Positions 51,818 through 64,000 of a stretch of 64,000 nucleotides of DNA are shown piece after piece. Under the pieces are notes generated by a model. The model did not search any database and was not told the origin of the DNA. It saw only the letters and a list, made by a program, of their open reading frames with translations. A program made the translations under genes and the position numbers. This stretch comes from Anarhynchus alexandrinus. Lineage: Eukaryota; Chordata; Aves; Charadriiformes; Charadriidae. Position 1 is the first letter of the stretch. The number at the start of each line of letters is the position of its first letter. The DNA lies in the NCBI GenBank assembly GCA_008711295.1, contig VUYV01000054.1:88781-152780 (forward strand), read 5' to 3'.

Positions 51818-51937
51818 ATAGAATCATAGAATCATAGAATCATAGAATGGTTTAGGTTGGAAAGGACCTTGAAGATCATCGAGTTCCAACCCCCCTGCCA
51901 TAGGCAGGGACACCTCCCACTAGACCAGGTTGCCCAA
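51818..51937 (-). mobile_element. CR1 LINE, 120-bp 3' tail
   Basis: On the minus strand the fragment reads from the last codons of ORF2 (ttgggcaacctggtctag) through the short 3' untranslated region to four terminal ATTCTATG-type units, seen on the plus strand as repeated catagaat. It matches the tail of the plus-strand CR1 at 49470-49579 closely, so the two are one subfamily in opposite orientation. It is an extreme 5' truncation, common for CR1. Just beyond its 5' edge the sequence aaaacatacctgt is present twice (about 51941-51953 and 51957-51969), a small tandem duplication. Confidence 0.92.
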
Positions 51938-53745
51938 GAAAAAACATACCTGTTATAAAACATACCTGTAGAAAAATAGTTAAAGAATAAGGTGCAGAGA
52001 ACACACATAGCTATTTCTAGTAGAAGGAAACAGAATTTGGTAACTTGTAGTAGTCCTGATTAGAATCGTAGCACGACTTTTATCCTGAACCAGAAGGAGG
52101 AATGAGAAGTATGAATTATCCATGTGATCTGAATCAAACTTTCATGTTGAACTCCCTAGCGTGTGCTGGCTTGTCCTACTTATTTCAGTAATTTAAATGT
52201 GTTCTCTTAAATTCATTTTATTTTAAATATCTCAGCTTTTTTATATTTTCTATTTGCAATATCACACAAGCTATGTCTCACTTACTGTCTCATCTCTCAC
52301 AGTAAAGTGCAACACTTTATTTCGTACAAAAAGATCAAAACAAAGCACACAGAAGCCTAAATGCCTGTTACCTGAAATAGCCTGTGTTTCAAATGGATTC
52401 CATTTCAAGGTAAATAAAGGCCCATTTACGAAGTCTGGCATTTAGTTACCTATACGATTTACCTTGCTGCAGGTCATAGCTTTCAAGTTATCACAGAATG
52501 ATAGCTTGCATGGGCTGTTTACTTCTCAAATATAATATATTACACTGAACGAAGACAAAGCTACTTCATCCTCAAAATGTCTAGCAACTGCAAAAGATAT
52601 CATTAACACATGGCACAACACTACTTTCAAGGCAGAACAGTTCCATGGATGCATACTATAGCTCTGCCTCTGCAGAGGCTGACAAAACATCTGGTTGTCA
52701 AAAAATCTTTATGTATCAGCTTTATAACTGCACCAAATGAAATACAACACTGTAGGGAAAGTCTGGATGGAACAGCTATTCATTAAGGCAGCGATCAGAA
52801 ATGGTATAGTCTTGAATTCATTTCTTGGGTTTGCCACTGGTTGGTTTTAAAATTTCATGTAAATCACTTTTGTATCCTCCAGGCTGGGAGGACTGTCTCC
52901 TTCAATGCTTGTGCGGTACCTGAGAGGGGGACTGAGAATCATAATGAATAATTTACCCTTTGAGTAGTACGAGTTGTATCACAGTAGAGCAAAGCCACGG
53001 GATGCACAGCTCCGAAAAGCCGGATACCTTCCTCAGCCACTGTGTACCGATATTTATGGTTTCATAAGAAAATATATGTATGCAGCAGTTCAGCCATCAA
53101 GGAAGCCATCAGCAGTAGTACCTGGTGGGGCACAGCCAGCTCTGCTAAACACGCTAAGAGACAAAGGAAGTGTGAGCTCTCCATAAGTATGGACACGCAC
53201 AAGGGTGCCTGTCACCCACTTGGCCCTTTCTTCAGCCATTAGGCGCTTTGTTCCGCTCCCAGTGAATGTGCCAACACACAGCTGACTGCTGGTGTAACAG
53301 CCTAACATTACATGAAGAATAAATATGCAGTTTGGGCCTATCTTAGGGAGTTGGAGAAGTACTGAAGTTCAGAATATGTCTCCTCTGCATAGGAGATAAA
53401 GATCCCCTGAATGTCTCCTCATAACACGTTCAGCTTTCACAGCACTTTCAGTGCATGTAATTGAATTCCTTTAGAAGGAAACTAAACTGGCAGCTTTTCA
53501 TTGAAAGCACCCCAGCATGTGGCTGACTAGCACAAAGTCATCCACTGCGCACCTAATACCTTTTGCCTTCAGAAATCTTCAAACCATATGTTCATATTGT
53601 GACAGTGGATCAAGGGACCAAGTAATCAGAATAAACCCTTGAATCACGTAGAATAAAGATATGCGTAGCCTCAGCAATAATTGCCTCAATGTACTTATCA
53701 TATTGCAATGAAATACCTAATGTAAACAAAGCCACAATTTAACTA
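51938..53745. other. Non-coding DNA, nothing recognised
   Basis: Mixed AT-rich DNA without a supported gene. Open frames at 52974-53242 (plus) overlap in two frames and show no family features. Confidence 0.5.
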
Positions 53746-53802
53746 ATTTCAAAATTTGCTACATGGCAAATTCTGAGTCTCTGTGTCCATTTCAAAATTT
53801 GC
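53746..53802. repeat. Short direct repeat next to the rearranged site
   Basis: atttcaaaatttgc occurs at 53746-53759 and again at 53789-53802, just before the 20-bp repeats described next. Confidence 0.75.
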
Positions 53803-53804
53803 CA

Positions 53805-53900
53805 TCATTGAAGTAATAAGGATGGTTCCTCGGGGCTGTAGTCAGATAGGCATCCTTCTAATAACAATGGAAAGATGCNGTCATTGAAGTAATAAGGATG
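53805..53900. repeat. 20-bp direct repeats flanking a copied 55-bp segment and an N
   Basis: tcattgaagtaataaggatg occurs at 53805-53824 and 53881-53900, identical in both places. Between them 53824-53878 copies 54519-54573 with one mismatch (A for G in the agat(a/g)gg word). The copy is followed by the only ambiguous base of the window (N, 53879). This is either a templated local insertion or a gap-closing error. Confidence 0.9.
53879..53879. other. Ambiguous base (N)
   Basis: The only non-ACGT base seen in the window. It lies exactly at the right edge of the copied segment, which makes an assembly join or patch likely here. Confidence 0.95.
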
Positions 53901-54518
53901 AAAAATTTAAAAGTAACCTATAAAAGCACAATTTTTTTCAAATTATTTAGAAAGAGTACCAGGAGACAAAACCAAAAAAATGCATTAGTCAGAGATGAGC
54001 GTAAAATTCCCATTTGAGTCAGGTGCTGGGATCATACTTTGGTAGAAGATGTTTTATTTAAGATGGTAACATTTTCTACTCAGTAGAACCAGTTTCTGAC
54101 TGAAGTAACACTATTAACTTTTGGGTTTAAACCAAGCTATGACTGACAACCATCCCTCATGTGCCTTTCTCTTCTGAATATTTTTCAATGGTTCACCTTT
54201 ATTCCACAAAAATAGTTTTCTCCTTTTATGCTCTGGACTGTTCTTCGTAAAATTCTTCTTTTTGCCCAAACACATCGTTTGCTCTATAACTTCCAAACTG
54301 ATGTAATTTGCCTTGCTGGGACATTCTAATTTTCTACTACTTCCTGAGAAATATAGAGCCTGACTCCTATTTCATTTCCACCACTTTGTACTACTGTTAA
54401 CTACCTCCAACAAATTCTCTAATAATTTATATAGTGATATAAAAGGAATTCTGCACAACTGAGTCGTCTCTGCTTCAGCCACCATTAACTCTTTGTAACT
54501 GCCTCCAAGTTGTTGGCT
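53901..54518. other. Non-coding DNA between copied segment and its source
   Basis: AT-rich; nothing recognised. Confidence 0.5.
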
Positions 54519-54573
54519 GGTTCCTCGGGGCTGTAGTCAGATGGGCATCCTTCTAATAACAATGGAAAGATGC
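54519..54573. repeat. Source copy of the 55-bp local duplication
   Basis: ggttcctcggggctgtagtc starts this segment, which is also found 695 bp upstream at 53824-53878 in the same orientation with one mismatch. This copy sits in continuous sequence without an N, so it is taken as the original. Confidence 0.85.
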
Positions 54574-57500
54574 ACTAGCCAGTAGCTGCTGAATAACTGA
54601 ACACCCAGGGAATATTACTGATGGAAAGAAAGGCTTACCAATTGAATAGCTATGAAAAAAAAGAAAGAATAATAAAAGCCTGTTGATGCATATTAGAGGG
54701 AAACTCCTATGACTAAATTTTATGAAAAATAAGGAATATTCCTAGAGTGAGCATTTGAAACTAATGGGAAATATCTCCTCCTTCAGAAAATGAGTCCCTT
54801 TCCATCACACTCCTTTTCTGATAATTTAGCCTCAGACTTTGTGTTATTTCAGGCAGCCACATACGTAAGTACAGAAAGTAATTTTTATTTCATAAATTAG
54901 GACCTTTTAGAAGCAGTCTTACCCATGGGTCTGTATTATGAATAAGCAATATGCGAGCTTGCATATTGCTCTTTCTTCATACATATCTGTTGAATCACCA
55001 AGAAGTAAATTCCCAGGGGAATATATCTATAACCTAAGTCATTCCTTGGACAAGCAGTGAACAATCAGGAAGCAAAAAAAAACTTGTCTGCATAAAACAT
55101 TAATTGAATACCAAACACAGCCTCCAAAACAGCAGCATGTTCAGAGGCTATTCACAGTCAAGACAAAGGGCTGATTCACAATCAAGACAAAGACAATTGG
55201 GCAACACAGCTTGTTCAAGCAGCTGTGGAACAAAGGGCCTATGTGGAGACTCAGTTTCAACTATTTTACCAATAAATTAAATACCTTCTGTACTGACATA
55301 AGAGTCCCTGTGTGAACATCCCAGGTCCTTCCTTCTGCAATGGCCTGCACTTGTATTATAATGAAAGAAAATACAAAATGAAAAGAATTTCTTGGAAGCA
55401 CAGAACTGGTATATTGTAAGAAAATGTGAATTACCCTCTTGTGCAGTTATGACCATATTAGCATTATTTCCAGTTTGTTTTTGCAAAGTCATTGATAGCA
55501 ATTCCACTGCTTGAAGATGCACAACTGGGGTAGACTTCCAATAACATTTTCCTGAATTATGTTTATGCATATTTATGATGGCTGTTTATACATTTCGTAT
55601 ATTATAGTCTGTAATACAACAGAAGTTAAACGGTTGAAGAATTTTCAAGGTTGATAGAACACATAATTTCCTTTATAAATTTCTAGTGCCTACAACAATG
55701 CAAGCCAACAGATGGCTGCTTTTCAAATGGACAAGACTACAGAAACATTTCCTTCAAGAATAAAAATCTTGCCGTCGAATCACCATACTTAGTGGCGAGA
55801 ACAAGACAGAATGACTGGCTATGTACTTGCTCTTATGTATTTCAGTGCATATTACATTTTTGAAGGGTATTAGCAAATGATCCCACAGTTTCATTCAAAG
55901 AAGAGTGAGACCCCTACACTGCAGAGAAGCTAGTCCCATTGCTCAGGGAAATTCTGGAGAATACAGATTCTACAGTGATGAGGCTGGGGTAATACCTGGA
56001 TGCTTTCACACCTATTCTAAAGCATATCAATGGAGCCATGGAGAAACCCATCCACTATGTTTGTCAGGAACACAGAATATGACAGAAAGGCCGTTCCATC
56101 AGCTTTCCAGTGAAAAAAAGAGTGCTCCCAGATTCCCAACTACATGTGCCAACTAAATTGCGTAAAAGGAAAATCCTAGCAATTCCCAATGTTGATGTAT
56201 TAGCATTGAAATGCTAATCTGGACATTAATTAATGTTAAATTAGTTACAGTGGAATAAAATTACATCAACATAAAAATCAAAAGAGCTAAGCATAATTTG
56301 CCACTTAAGATAAATATTTCTGCTTTACATGGGAATTGTAACAAATGATTTTTATGTCAAGTTAATTGATGCCAAATAACAGTGAAATTCCCTTGGAAGT
56401 GAATATTACATTCACATTATTTCCAATAAAAAAATTAATTGCATTGTATGCTGTTAATATAAGAATAAGATTCCCACAGTCTGTACATTAAAACTCAAAA
56501 TACTGTAGCACACACTCAGGGCAAAGCGATATGCCACCACCATCCCTGTCCAGAAAAGGGGTGAAATAAAAATTTTAAAAGCTTGGCCTATATTTAATTG
56601 TATTTGTGAAAGTACCCATCATCCCAAATAGCGGTTTTCATCTCACTGAACAATGGATATTGGCTTAAACCACCTAGAAATACTCTTGGCAGTTAATACC
56701 TGCTTTCATTTAATGAATCTACTCAAATGGGTAGTAGGCCAAATGGATGTCTCACTGCTACGGCATTTTGCCTTCTTAAGTGATGACTATCAAAACCACA
56801 TTCTAGTTAATATCATGAGGTGTTGTTTTTTTTTTCCTTCTAATAAGTTTTATGAGTTCTAGATAAGTTCTCGAGAGCACTTGAGGATAAGAAGAATTAC
56901 AATAAAGTTAGATAAGCATTCTGAAATAGTCTACATCCTTAATGGTAGAAATATAACCTGTCTTATAAGTGGTATCTGTATCTTATATGTAGTTTTACTG
57001 CTCTTATATAAAGAATCCACAATCAGAAATTCTTCAGCTGTGCATATACTTGCATTAAAAGCATAGCATCTTGAATACAAGCCGTGTGCCTCTGAAAGAA
57101 CTTACATTATTAGCTTATGTGCATCAATTAATTATTCATGAAACAGAATTAATTTGATGCAACTCTAGGCTAAAAAAAGGTATCCAAGACACATGGAATG
57201 AATCATCACCATTTTCAATTGACTTCAGAGAGAGCCTAGTTGGAATTAGACAAGTCAGATCCCACTTTCACCTTAGAATCTTCCAAGTAATAGTGAGGCC
57301 TCCAAGACTTTTCCAAGCCTAGTTTTGTTAGAATACATAATTCCAGAAATCCTTTTTCAAAATTATGACTTACAGTTCTATTGACTTTGGTGAGCATGAG
57401 TGATTAATGATTCTTAATGTTCAGGTGGAAAAACAGAACTATCTAGCAATGGGTCAATACATCAATCATCAAAATGTATTTTGATTGCTTGAAAGAGTTT

Positions 57501-60500
57501 AAGGCTGGTTGAGGGGAGCTGCACACTCTTAAATACACAATGCACTGCCTGCAAAAACTTTCTCATCCACTTCCAATTCAAGGTGTCACATTTATTTTGC
57601 CATTATACCTGCAAGAATGAAGAACTAATCTCCCAGAACCCCTCAAGAATAAGTTATGGTTTAATGATTAAGTTTTCTGCTGTTTTTACTGGAAATAAGA
57701 AACACCGAATCCATGACATAAAAAGCATCAGAATATTAAACTATATTCCTCACACAATATCCTGAATAAGACACTGACCTTCAATGCTGACTTGGTTTTC
57801 CCCTTTGTTTTTATTCCACTTAGTAAATTATTTCTTTTTAGAATCTTCTCTTACTTGGCAATATGAAAAATAAGAGCTAAAAATAGTTTTAATTAGAGGG
57901 ATTTCAGAAGTTGCATTCTATCAAAAATTCTGTCATAATGAACCAAAAAAAGGCATTCTTTACTCAGATAAAGCAGCTCTTTATCACCCTAGCACATAAG
58001 TATAATAGATTGGCATGTTACTATTTTTTAGAATAAACCTCACTGCAGTATGCTTTTACGTCAGTACAGACACTTCTACCCCCCCCCTTACTACTACATT
58101 TGTTTTTGAAAAATGAACTCAATATTTTAGTCATGCAAATATATACTTTTTTTTAATCAACAGGCTTCCTTTCCTCAGTCCATCCTTGTTATTGATATTC
58201 AATCATTTAAACTAGAAAGGATTAGAAGAACTCCACTATGGGTTACAGTTTTCAAGGGTTTATGACACCTAAATGGATCTCTGCATCTGTGTATAGAAAG
58301 AGACAGGATTGTGCACCTGCTGAATATTTTCAAAGGAAAGTGCAATCAGTGTCTTCTGTATAATTTTACTATGCGAGCATGTGAATTGCCACATAATTGC
58401 AGATTGTTTTCAAATTTCTACGTAATTGTCCTTCAAAAAATCTAAACTTCCTTTTAGAAACAAAACTGAGGGGCAGATTTTTTCCCTTACTCCCACTACT
58501 TCACATCATTCTAGACATGGAGAACAGCTATAAACTCGAATTAACAGGTTGGTTAGACAGGTTTATAGTTGCTTTATATCCTTCCAATAGTAGATATCAA
58601 GGAAAACACAGTCAAATTTAAGCCTGAGGCTCTAAACATTGTTCCAGATACAGAGCTAACCTTTTAAATGTGGCATGTATAGGATGTCTGCCTAAGGCTG
58701 CAGACAGCTTGAAACAATCACGAGGGAAGGTATATATTATCCCCTTCATCTCAATGCAGTATTAACTCATAAATCTAATCTGACTGGATATTAATGCAGT
58801 TAACTGCTTAAGTGCTGATAAATAAACCAGAAAAGAATAAATTTATCTACAAAAAAAAAAATCAATGAGGAATATCTTTCTACTTTCTAACTAATTTCAA
58901 CAGTTAATCAGAAGATTAGGTGTACACAGCCCCATGCTTCAAGCTAAAGTGACAGTAAAACAGGACCATCCCACAGATATTTCAGAGTTGGAATAATTTG
59001 TTAAATGCCAGTTGCAATAGTCCTGGAACACTGGAAATGCCATACAGGAACTACAGCTTTTGCACCCACTAAGAAGTAAGCCCCAGTATCTAGTTGGTAC
59101 AGACAACAGAAAGCCCCTCCAACTTATATAAATTAAGTTTGAATTAATTCCTTACTGATTAGGCACACATTAGCAGCAAGAATAGTTCACGTTGAGACAC
59201 AGGCATATTTAGTGAACAAAGCGCTAACAGACCTTCCTATGAGAATAACAGGTCTACACACACACAGCATTTCTATTTAACAGCTTACATAAAGTAAGAT
59301 GTTTTTGATTTATATCAACATGTTTGCTCTAAGTAACCATAATCCAGGGGAAAAGATTGGGAGAAAAATCAGGCAAGAGCTTGCTGTATATGTTGGGGTA
59401 TACATTCAGGTTTATGACTCATAGATGACTAAACCACCTGTCTACCTCTTCACAGGATGCAGTTATTGATCAAACACTAGTGTAGATCTAATGGATACAC
59501 ACAGAGATGAGACCTGCTGAATCCCACCTTTGAAAAACCAAATCTATAAATGGCAATGGAAACCATCATACTTGGCTGGTATGTTTGATAACAAGCAAGA
59601 GCTAGCATATTAAAAAGACTGAAAACTGTGATTGGAAAGGACGAGAAGCAAATTCTCTTCACCTGCCCAAACAACATTCACCTATGGCTCCTTCAGCTCC
59701 TTTCCTGACTTGGAGTTAAATTGCATTAAAAATAACACTACTAAAAATTTTAATAAATACATGTTTTCATTACATTTCTTATAGATTGTCCATTTAATAT
59801 TCTTTGGGACCAAGCTACGAGGTGTTAGTGTCAATATAGTCAAAAATATTCTCTACAGTTTAGAATGTTTAATATTTCCATGAAATTGTTGGTTAGAGCA
59901 AACAATGAGATATTTACTCTGATTTTAAATCTACTGGAAGCAATGGGAGAGTTTACAAACATCTCCATGCACTTTTGCTTAGGTTCTAAATGAACTAATC
60001 AAAACAAAGTCCCAAGTAGCATACTTAAAGCATAATAAAAGTTTAACCTAGTATGTACATACTACACAGACCAACCAAAACTTTTAAGCAGAAATAAAAC
60101 AGGAGTACACTTGCTATTAGCCTGTCCAGATAACTTTAAACAAAAATAAAGATGTATGTAACCAACTCAAGTAACAAGGGGTTTTTTGTTTATACATATT
60201 TCTGACACAGTGTAGATATTCATTAACTATATCAATAGAAGGTAAAGCAAACTACCACTTCTATTAAAGTTCATGTTGACTAAGAAAAATGTACTTTCAG
60301 TCATTCTATGAGAAAAAGAGGAACAGAGATGAGGAAGTAATCAAGTTTAAATTTGTTAATAAGCCACATTTAATATAAGTATTTATTTCCTGTTATCTCT
60401 GCATCTAGTCTGCACACAATCAGGAGTATTTTTCTCTCTGGAATACTGCACCAACTATTGCAAGGCTGTAGGGAAGAACAGTAGCTTTTTAAAGACTTAA

Positions 60501-60769
60501 TTAACACATGTTATTTTTTTTTTAAACTAAAAGTGGTCTAGTTTAATGCTGTTCTTACGCTGAATTTCTTTTCTGTAAAGCAATAGTTGGTGAAGTGGAA
60601 AATCATTGTTGAAGCTCTCTGCCATATTCACTGGAGTTCACTGGTGATGATATCTTTCATGTGAATAAGCAAAACCAATCTCCTTTCTGCATTTTTTTGA
60701 ATCATATTTTGCCTGTTACTGGGAAAAAAAAAAATAAAAACAAATTAAACAGCACTGTGAGATCACTTG
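54574..60769. other. Non-coding DNA, nothing recognised
   Basis: AT-rich, with stops throughout. Homopolymers include a T run at about 56827-56835, a C run at 58080-58087 and an A run at about 58851-58861. Open frames of 60-97 codons show no family features. Confidence 0.5.
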
Positions 60770-61250
60770 CTATTGGCCTTCAAAGGTCATGGCAAACGTG
60801 AGGCTCCTGATGACTGCAAAAAGCCACTCGTCACACTTGTGGGGCAAAAGGGATTTACAGGATTTGCAGGCTGTCACCCTAACCTCACACCCTGGAGGGT
60901 TATGGAGCAAGTCTAGGAGGAAATCACTTTCAGGCATATGATAAAAATCATGACTGGCTACAGCAGCATGACTCACCAAGGGCAAAGCGTACATAACGAA
61001 CCTAACTGCCTTCTTTGATGAGATGATTTGCTCTGTGGACAGGAAGAAAGCAGCAAAGGTATTTTAATTTATGAAAAGCTTTCAGCACAGTATCCTATAG
61101 TATCCTTATAGCCAAGATGGTGGTGAAGATACATATATATACTTGTGAGATATCAAGGTGGGTGGAAAATTGATTGAGTCACTAGGTCCAAAGGGTTATG
61201 ATCAATGATACAAAGCGCATCGGGGAGTTGGTAACTAGAGGTGGGAGATC
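60770..61250 (+). mobile_element. Ancient CR1-type LINE fragment, reverse transcriptase region
   Basis: No long frame survives, but the plus strand lines up piecewise with the CR1 ORF2 polymerase. ggttatggagcaag (about 60898-60911) equals the VMEQ block. gcagcatgactcaccaagggcaaa (60963-60986) equals the QHGFTKGK block. ctaactgccttctttgatgagatg (61001-61024) equals the LTAFFDEM block. tatccttatagccaagatgg (61101-61120) equals NILIAKM. aggtgggtggaaaattgattgag (61156-61178) equals RWVENWL. gttggtaactagaggtg (61227-61243) precedes the GVPQG block. The order and spacing match the intact frame at 44896-45738. Many indels and stops mark it as far older than the other CR1 copies; both ends are approximate. 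Confidence 0.75.
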
Positions 61251-64000
61251 ATCTGTTAAATGGATCTGTTAGCAATCAGTGTTTGGTACGTATGAAATAT
61301 CTAGTATTTTTTTATATTTTTAATTCCCTTTTCTAGTTTAGTGTTAAGCAGTCATTAGCGAAGGCAAATGCTCATACCAACTTAATATCAGACTGAGCTC
61401 AAAACTACTGAGATAAGGTAATGAATCATGGTAATGCATTTTCCTAACAAGTAGAACTAAATGTAACTCAATAGAAATCTAACTTCATTTCCTTTATGAC
61501 CGAGAAATCAAGAAACTTATTTGCCACTACAAGAGCATACAAAAATGTAAAGACAAATTTTATTTGCTCTAAACGCTCTTCCAAGGCAGAGAATTAATAA
61601 CTGTCTATGAATATATCATGCAGGCTACTTTTATATGCACAAGAACATTTTGAAAATACACATCTTCAGGCAAAAAACTTTGGAGGATAGATCAGCTTCA
61701 TTTTCAAGATTTCCATCTATTATAAAAGAAACCTTGAATTCTTGCATCTTCTATTCCATTTCTATTGCTCAACCTAGGAAGTTGTGAAACACTTGAGTCA
61801 ATGCATCCTGGCAAATTAGCAAACACACTCCTGTTTTATGCTTGAAAACACTCATGCTACTCTATACTCACGGCATGATGTTCCAATTCCAAACACTTGG
61901 TTTTCACAGGTGTCCTAAATATGTGGATGACATTAATTGTTCCTATTGTCAAGTCAAAACCTCTAATCTGCAAAAATACATGCTTGACTTCTTGTAAGAA
62001 CCACAGAAGAACATGAGTCTTGGTTTTCTTCTGAGCATACCAGAAAAGCTCTTGAGGATCGTTTCTGCCATTACAGCTGACCCAAACACTACAATATGCA
62101 CTGTAATATTGTTTTACCTGTCTTGTTCAAAAATAAAAGTAAATTATTTGTAGTAACTGATCCTACAAATAAGACTGCTAAGTATAGATGGTTTATTTCA
62201 ATTTACCTTATTTTAGGACCATCTTTTTCAGTTACTTACGTGTCGAAGTACTTCAAAATGGGTTTGGAAAACCTGTGGACTACCCCTTTAAAAATCCCAT
62301 CCAACATAAGTCTTACATAGAAATTGTCTGGAAATCAGTTATTTTTTTAGTGAGTGCATTCTGATCACTTTCTTCCAATTCAAAGATTTTTCCAACAAAT
62401 CACATTAAATTTTTAAGCTGTTTTTTTCACCTATCAAATACATCTGAACTGTAATAAAGTAAATAAAATTAGTAAAACGCTAAGAGAACGTCTTAGAAAC
62501 TGAAAGTTGGCAGCTGGGCATTTACTGTAATGCAATGATAGATCCTAAAAGGTGTAACAGGTAAAAAGTTATAGTACAGGCTGACATGAATGTTGTGCTT
62601 TTATAAAACCAAACACAACTAACCTCTGAAGGAATCTAGGTCTACTGTTTTCCAGAGTGCTCCAGGTCAACACGGTTAAGTGCTCCACACTTGCAGCGCC
62701 CTTATCAGATTAAATGAGAAGATTCTCAGGCCATTCTGAGATTAATCTGTACTTTGCAGAATAAGGCTCTCAATGGTATTTGATTCAACACTCATCCCCC
62801 ACTGAGAAAGGGATTTGGGCACTGCTGAAAGCCAGCCACGATTAAATCTGGGTTATGCATCACTGATTAAATTTAAACAAGTCTTTTACGCACATTTACA
62901 CAATGCAAAGCTTTTGATATAGTTCCAAAATAAAAATTGCTAAAACTTTGCAGCTGTAGAATTCATTTAATAAACTATAGCTCCAAGAATTGTCGCCAAA
63001 TTTCCAGCTACGCTTTCAGAGTAGCATTTGATTGGATATTTAAAGAATAAAAATGGTCATGCAGCACCTGCGAGAAAGCATTAGTGCCTCTGAAAATAAT
63101 TATGGTTCTGCTTTAGCAAAGTACTTAGGAAGAGACCCAAAAAGTGTATCCTTAGATATCCTAAAATACATTTTAAGAAGATTTTAGATGTCCTAAATCT
63201 GAAAAAGAGCCACAAAACCCAAGGACTAACTACTTCACATACCTAAATTTTGGCAGAAAGCTTAGTCATGAATCCAAAGTTCTGTTCTCCCTTACGTTCT
63301 GAGACACCATGCTTTTAGCCGAGCACTGATCAGAAACACTTATCTACTTATCAGAAGCCTACAGTTCTCAAATGCGTGGTCTCACACACAGGCTTCTATG
63401 AGAGCCGGTCTAATGGGACAGCCTCTGTCTTCAGTATTCATCGACAACTAATTTGGCTGTCACCTTAACCTCATCAGCAAGCCTGTTCCTCTGAATCCTT
63501 GTTTAACAGGTGCTTACAATGACCTGTTTTACAACCACAGACAATAAAAGTTCCAAAGCATTGAGGCCTAGGCCATGCCAGACAGGGTTTGTCTGCAACT
63601 CTACTTTGCCATAATGAAATATACAAGAAGGAGAATGCACTTAGGAAATGCACGGGATCATTTTCCTGAAAAACTACCAGAATATCTTGTTATGCATTGA
63701 ATTCAAGCTTTTATGCTCCACTGCTTCACAAAAGAACCCACTCAAAAATATGCTTTTTAGTGATTGAAACAAATTTCTAGGTACACCTTAAAAAAACAGA
63801 AAGTGAACCTCTGCCACCTTGTCCCCAGTAAACTATTGTCTACCCTAGTCATACCTACAATACATACATACTGAATTTTTCCAGTCTTCAATCTTCTAAT
63901 ATCTCTCCAGGCTTGAAAATTTAAATTTTGGAAATGCACAGAGAAACACACTTCTGGAAAGTTACATTCAGCATTTCAGTGCCCAGCTTACACCAAAAGT
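61251..64000. other. Non-coding DNA to the end of the window
   Basis: AT-rich, with no recognised gene or transposon. Short open frames (62096-62320 plus, 63757-63951 minus) have no family features. Confidence 0.5.

Noticed and set aside
57210..57290. A third palindromic amniote repeat (caattgacttcagagagagc)
   Set aside because: Only a short core resembles the pattern; no inverted arms can be seen.
1..64000. CRISPR arrays, bacterial operons, tRNA or rRNA genes
   Set aside because: No regularly spaced repeats, no tRNA cloverleaf and no rRNA-like segment was seen, and the sequence is clearly vertebrate nuclear DNA.

Overview
This window is AT-rich vertebrate nuclear DNA and almost certainly comes from a bird. 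The evidence is CR1 LINE copies in several states of decay, with 3' ends of the avian type (short CATAGAAT/ATTCTATG repeats), and two long terminal repeats that begin TGTCCT(C/G)GTTTGAG, a form typical of avian endogenous retroviruses. There are no operons, no ribosome binding sites and no dense coding. Nearly all long open frames are chance frames or retroelement remnants. The window looks like intronic or intergenic DNA of a gene-poor region.

Layout. 1-3327: no recognised gene. 3328-3470: a good candidate for the last coding exon of a host gene on the + strand (47 complete codons plus stop, with a strong splice acceptor); I do not recognise the protein. 3471-17309: unannotated DNA holding a decayed palindromic amniote repeat (6879-6968) and a coding-like remnant with a frame change on the minus strand (10397-10737). 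17310-17820: a CR1 3' fragment. 17821-26467: unannotated, with a second palindromic repeat remnant (19901-19970). 26468-27223: a solo LTR flanked by the exact 5-bp duplication ACAGT. 27224-44854: about 17.6 kb in which I recognise nothing.

44855-51937 is a retroelement cluster. It contains a long minus-strand CR1 with endonuclease and reverse-transcriptase remnants and an internal 3' deletion, a 5'-truncated plus-strand CR1, a second solo LTR of the same family flanked by AAGCC, an AAC-rich microsatellite, and a 120-bp CR1 tail. 53746-54573 holds an odd local rearrangement: a 55-bp copy of sequence from 695 bp downstream, sandwiched between two 20-bp direct repeats and touching the window's only N. 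60770-61250 is a much older CR1 reverse-transcriptase fossil. The rest shows only homopolymer tracts and small tandem duplications.

There is no sign of a novel multi-gene system. The observations most worth checking are the candidate terminal exon, the N-associated local duplication, the CR1 internal deletion, and the pair of solo LTRs with perfect but different target-site duplications.
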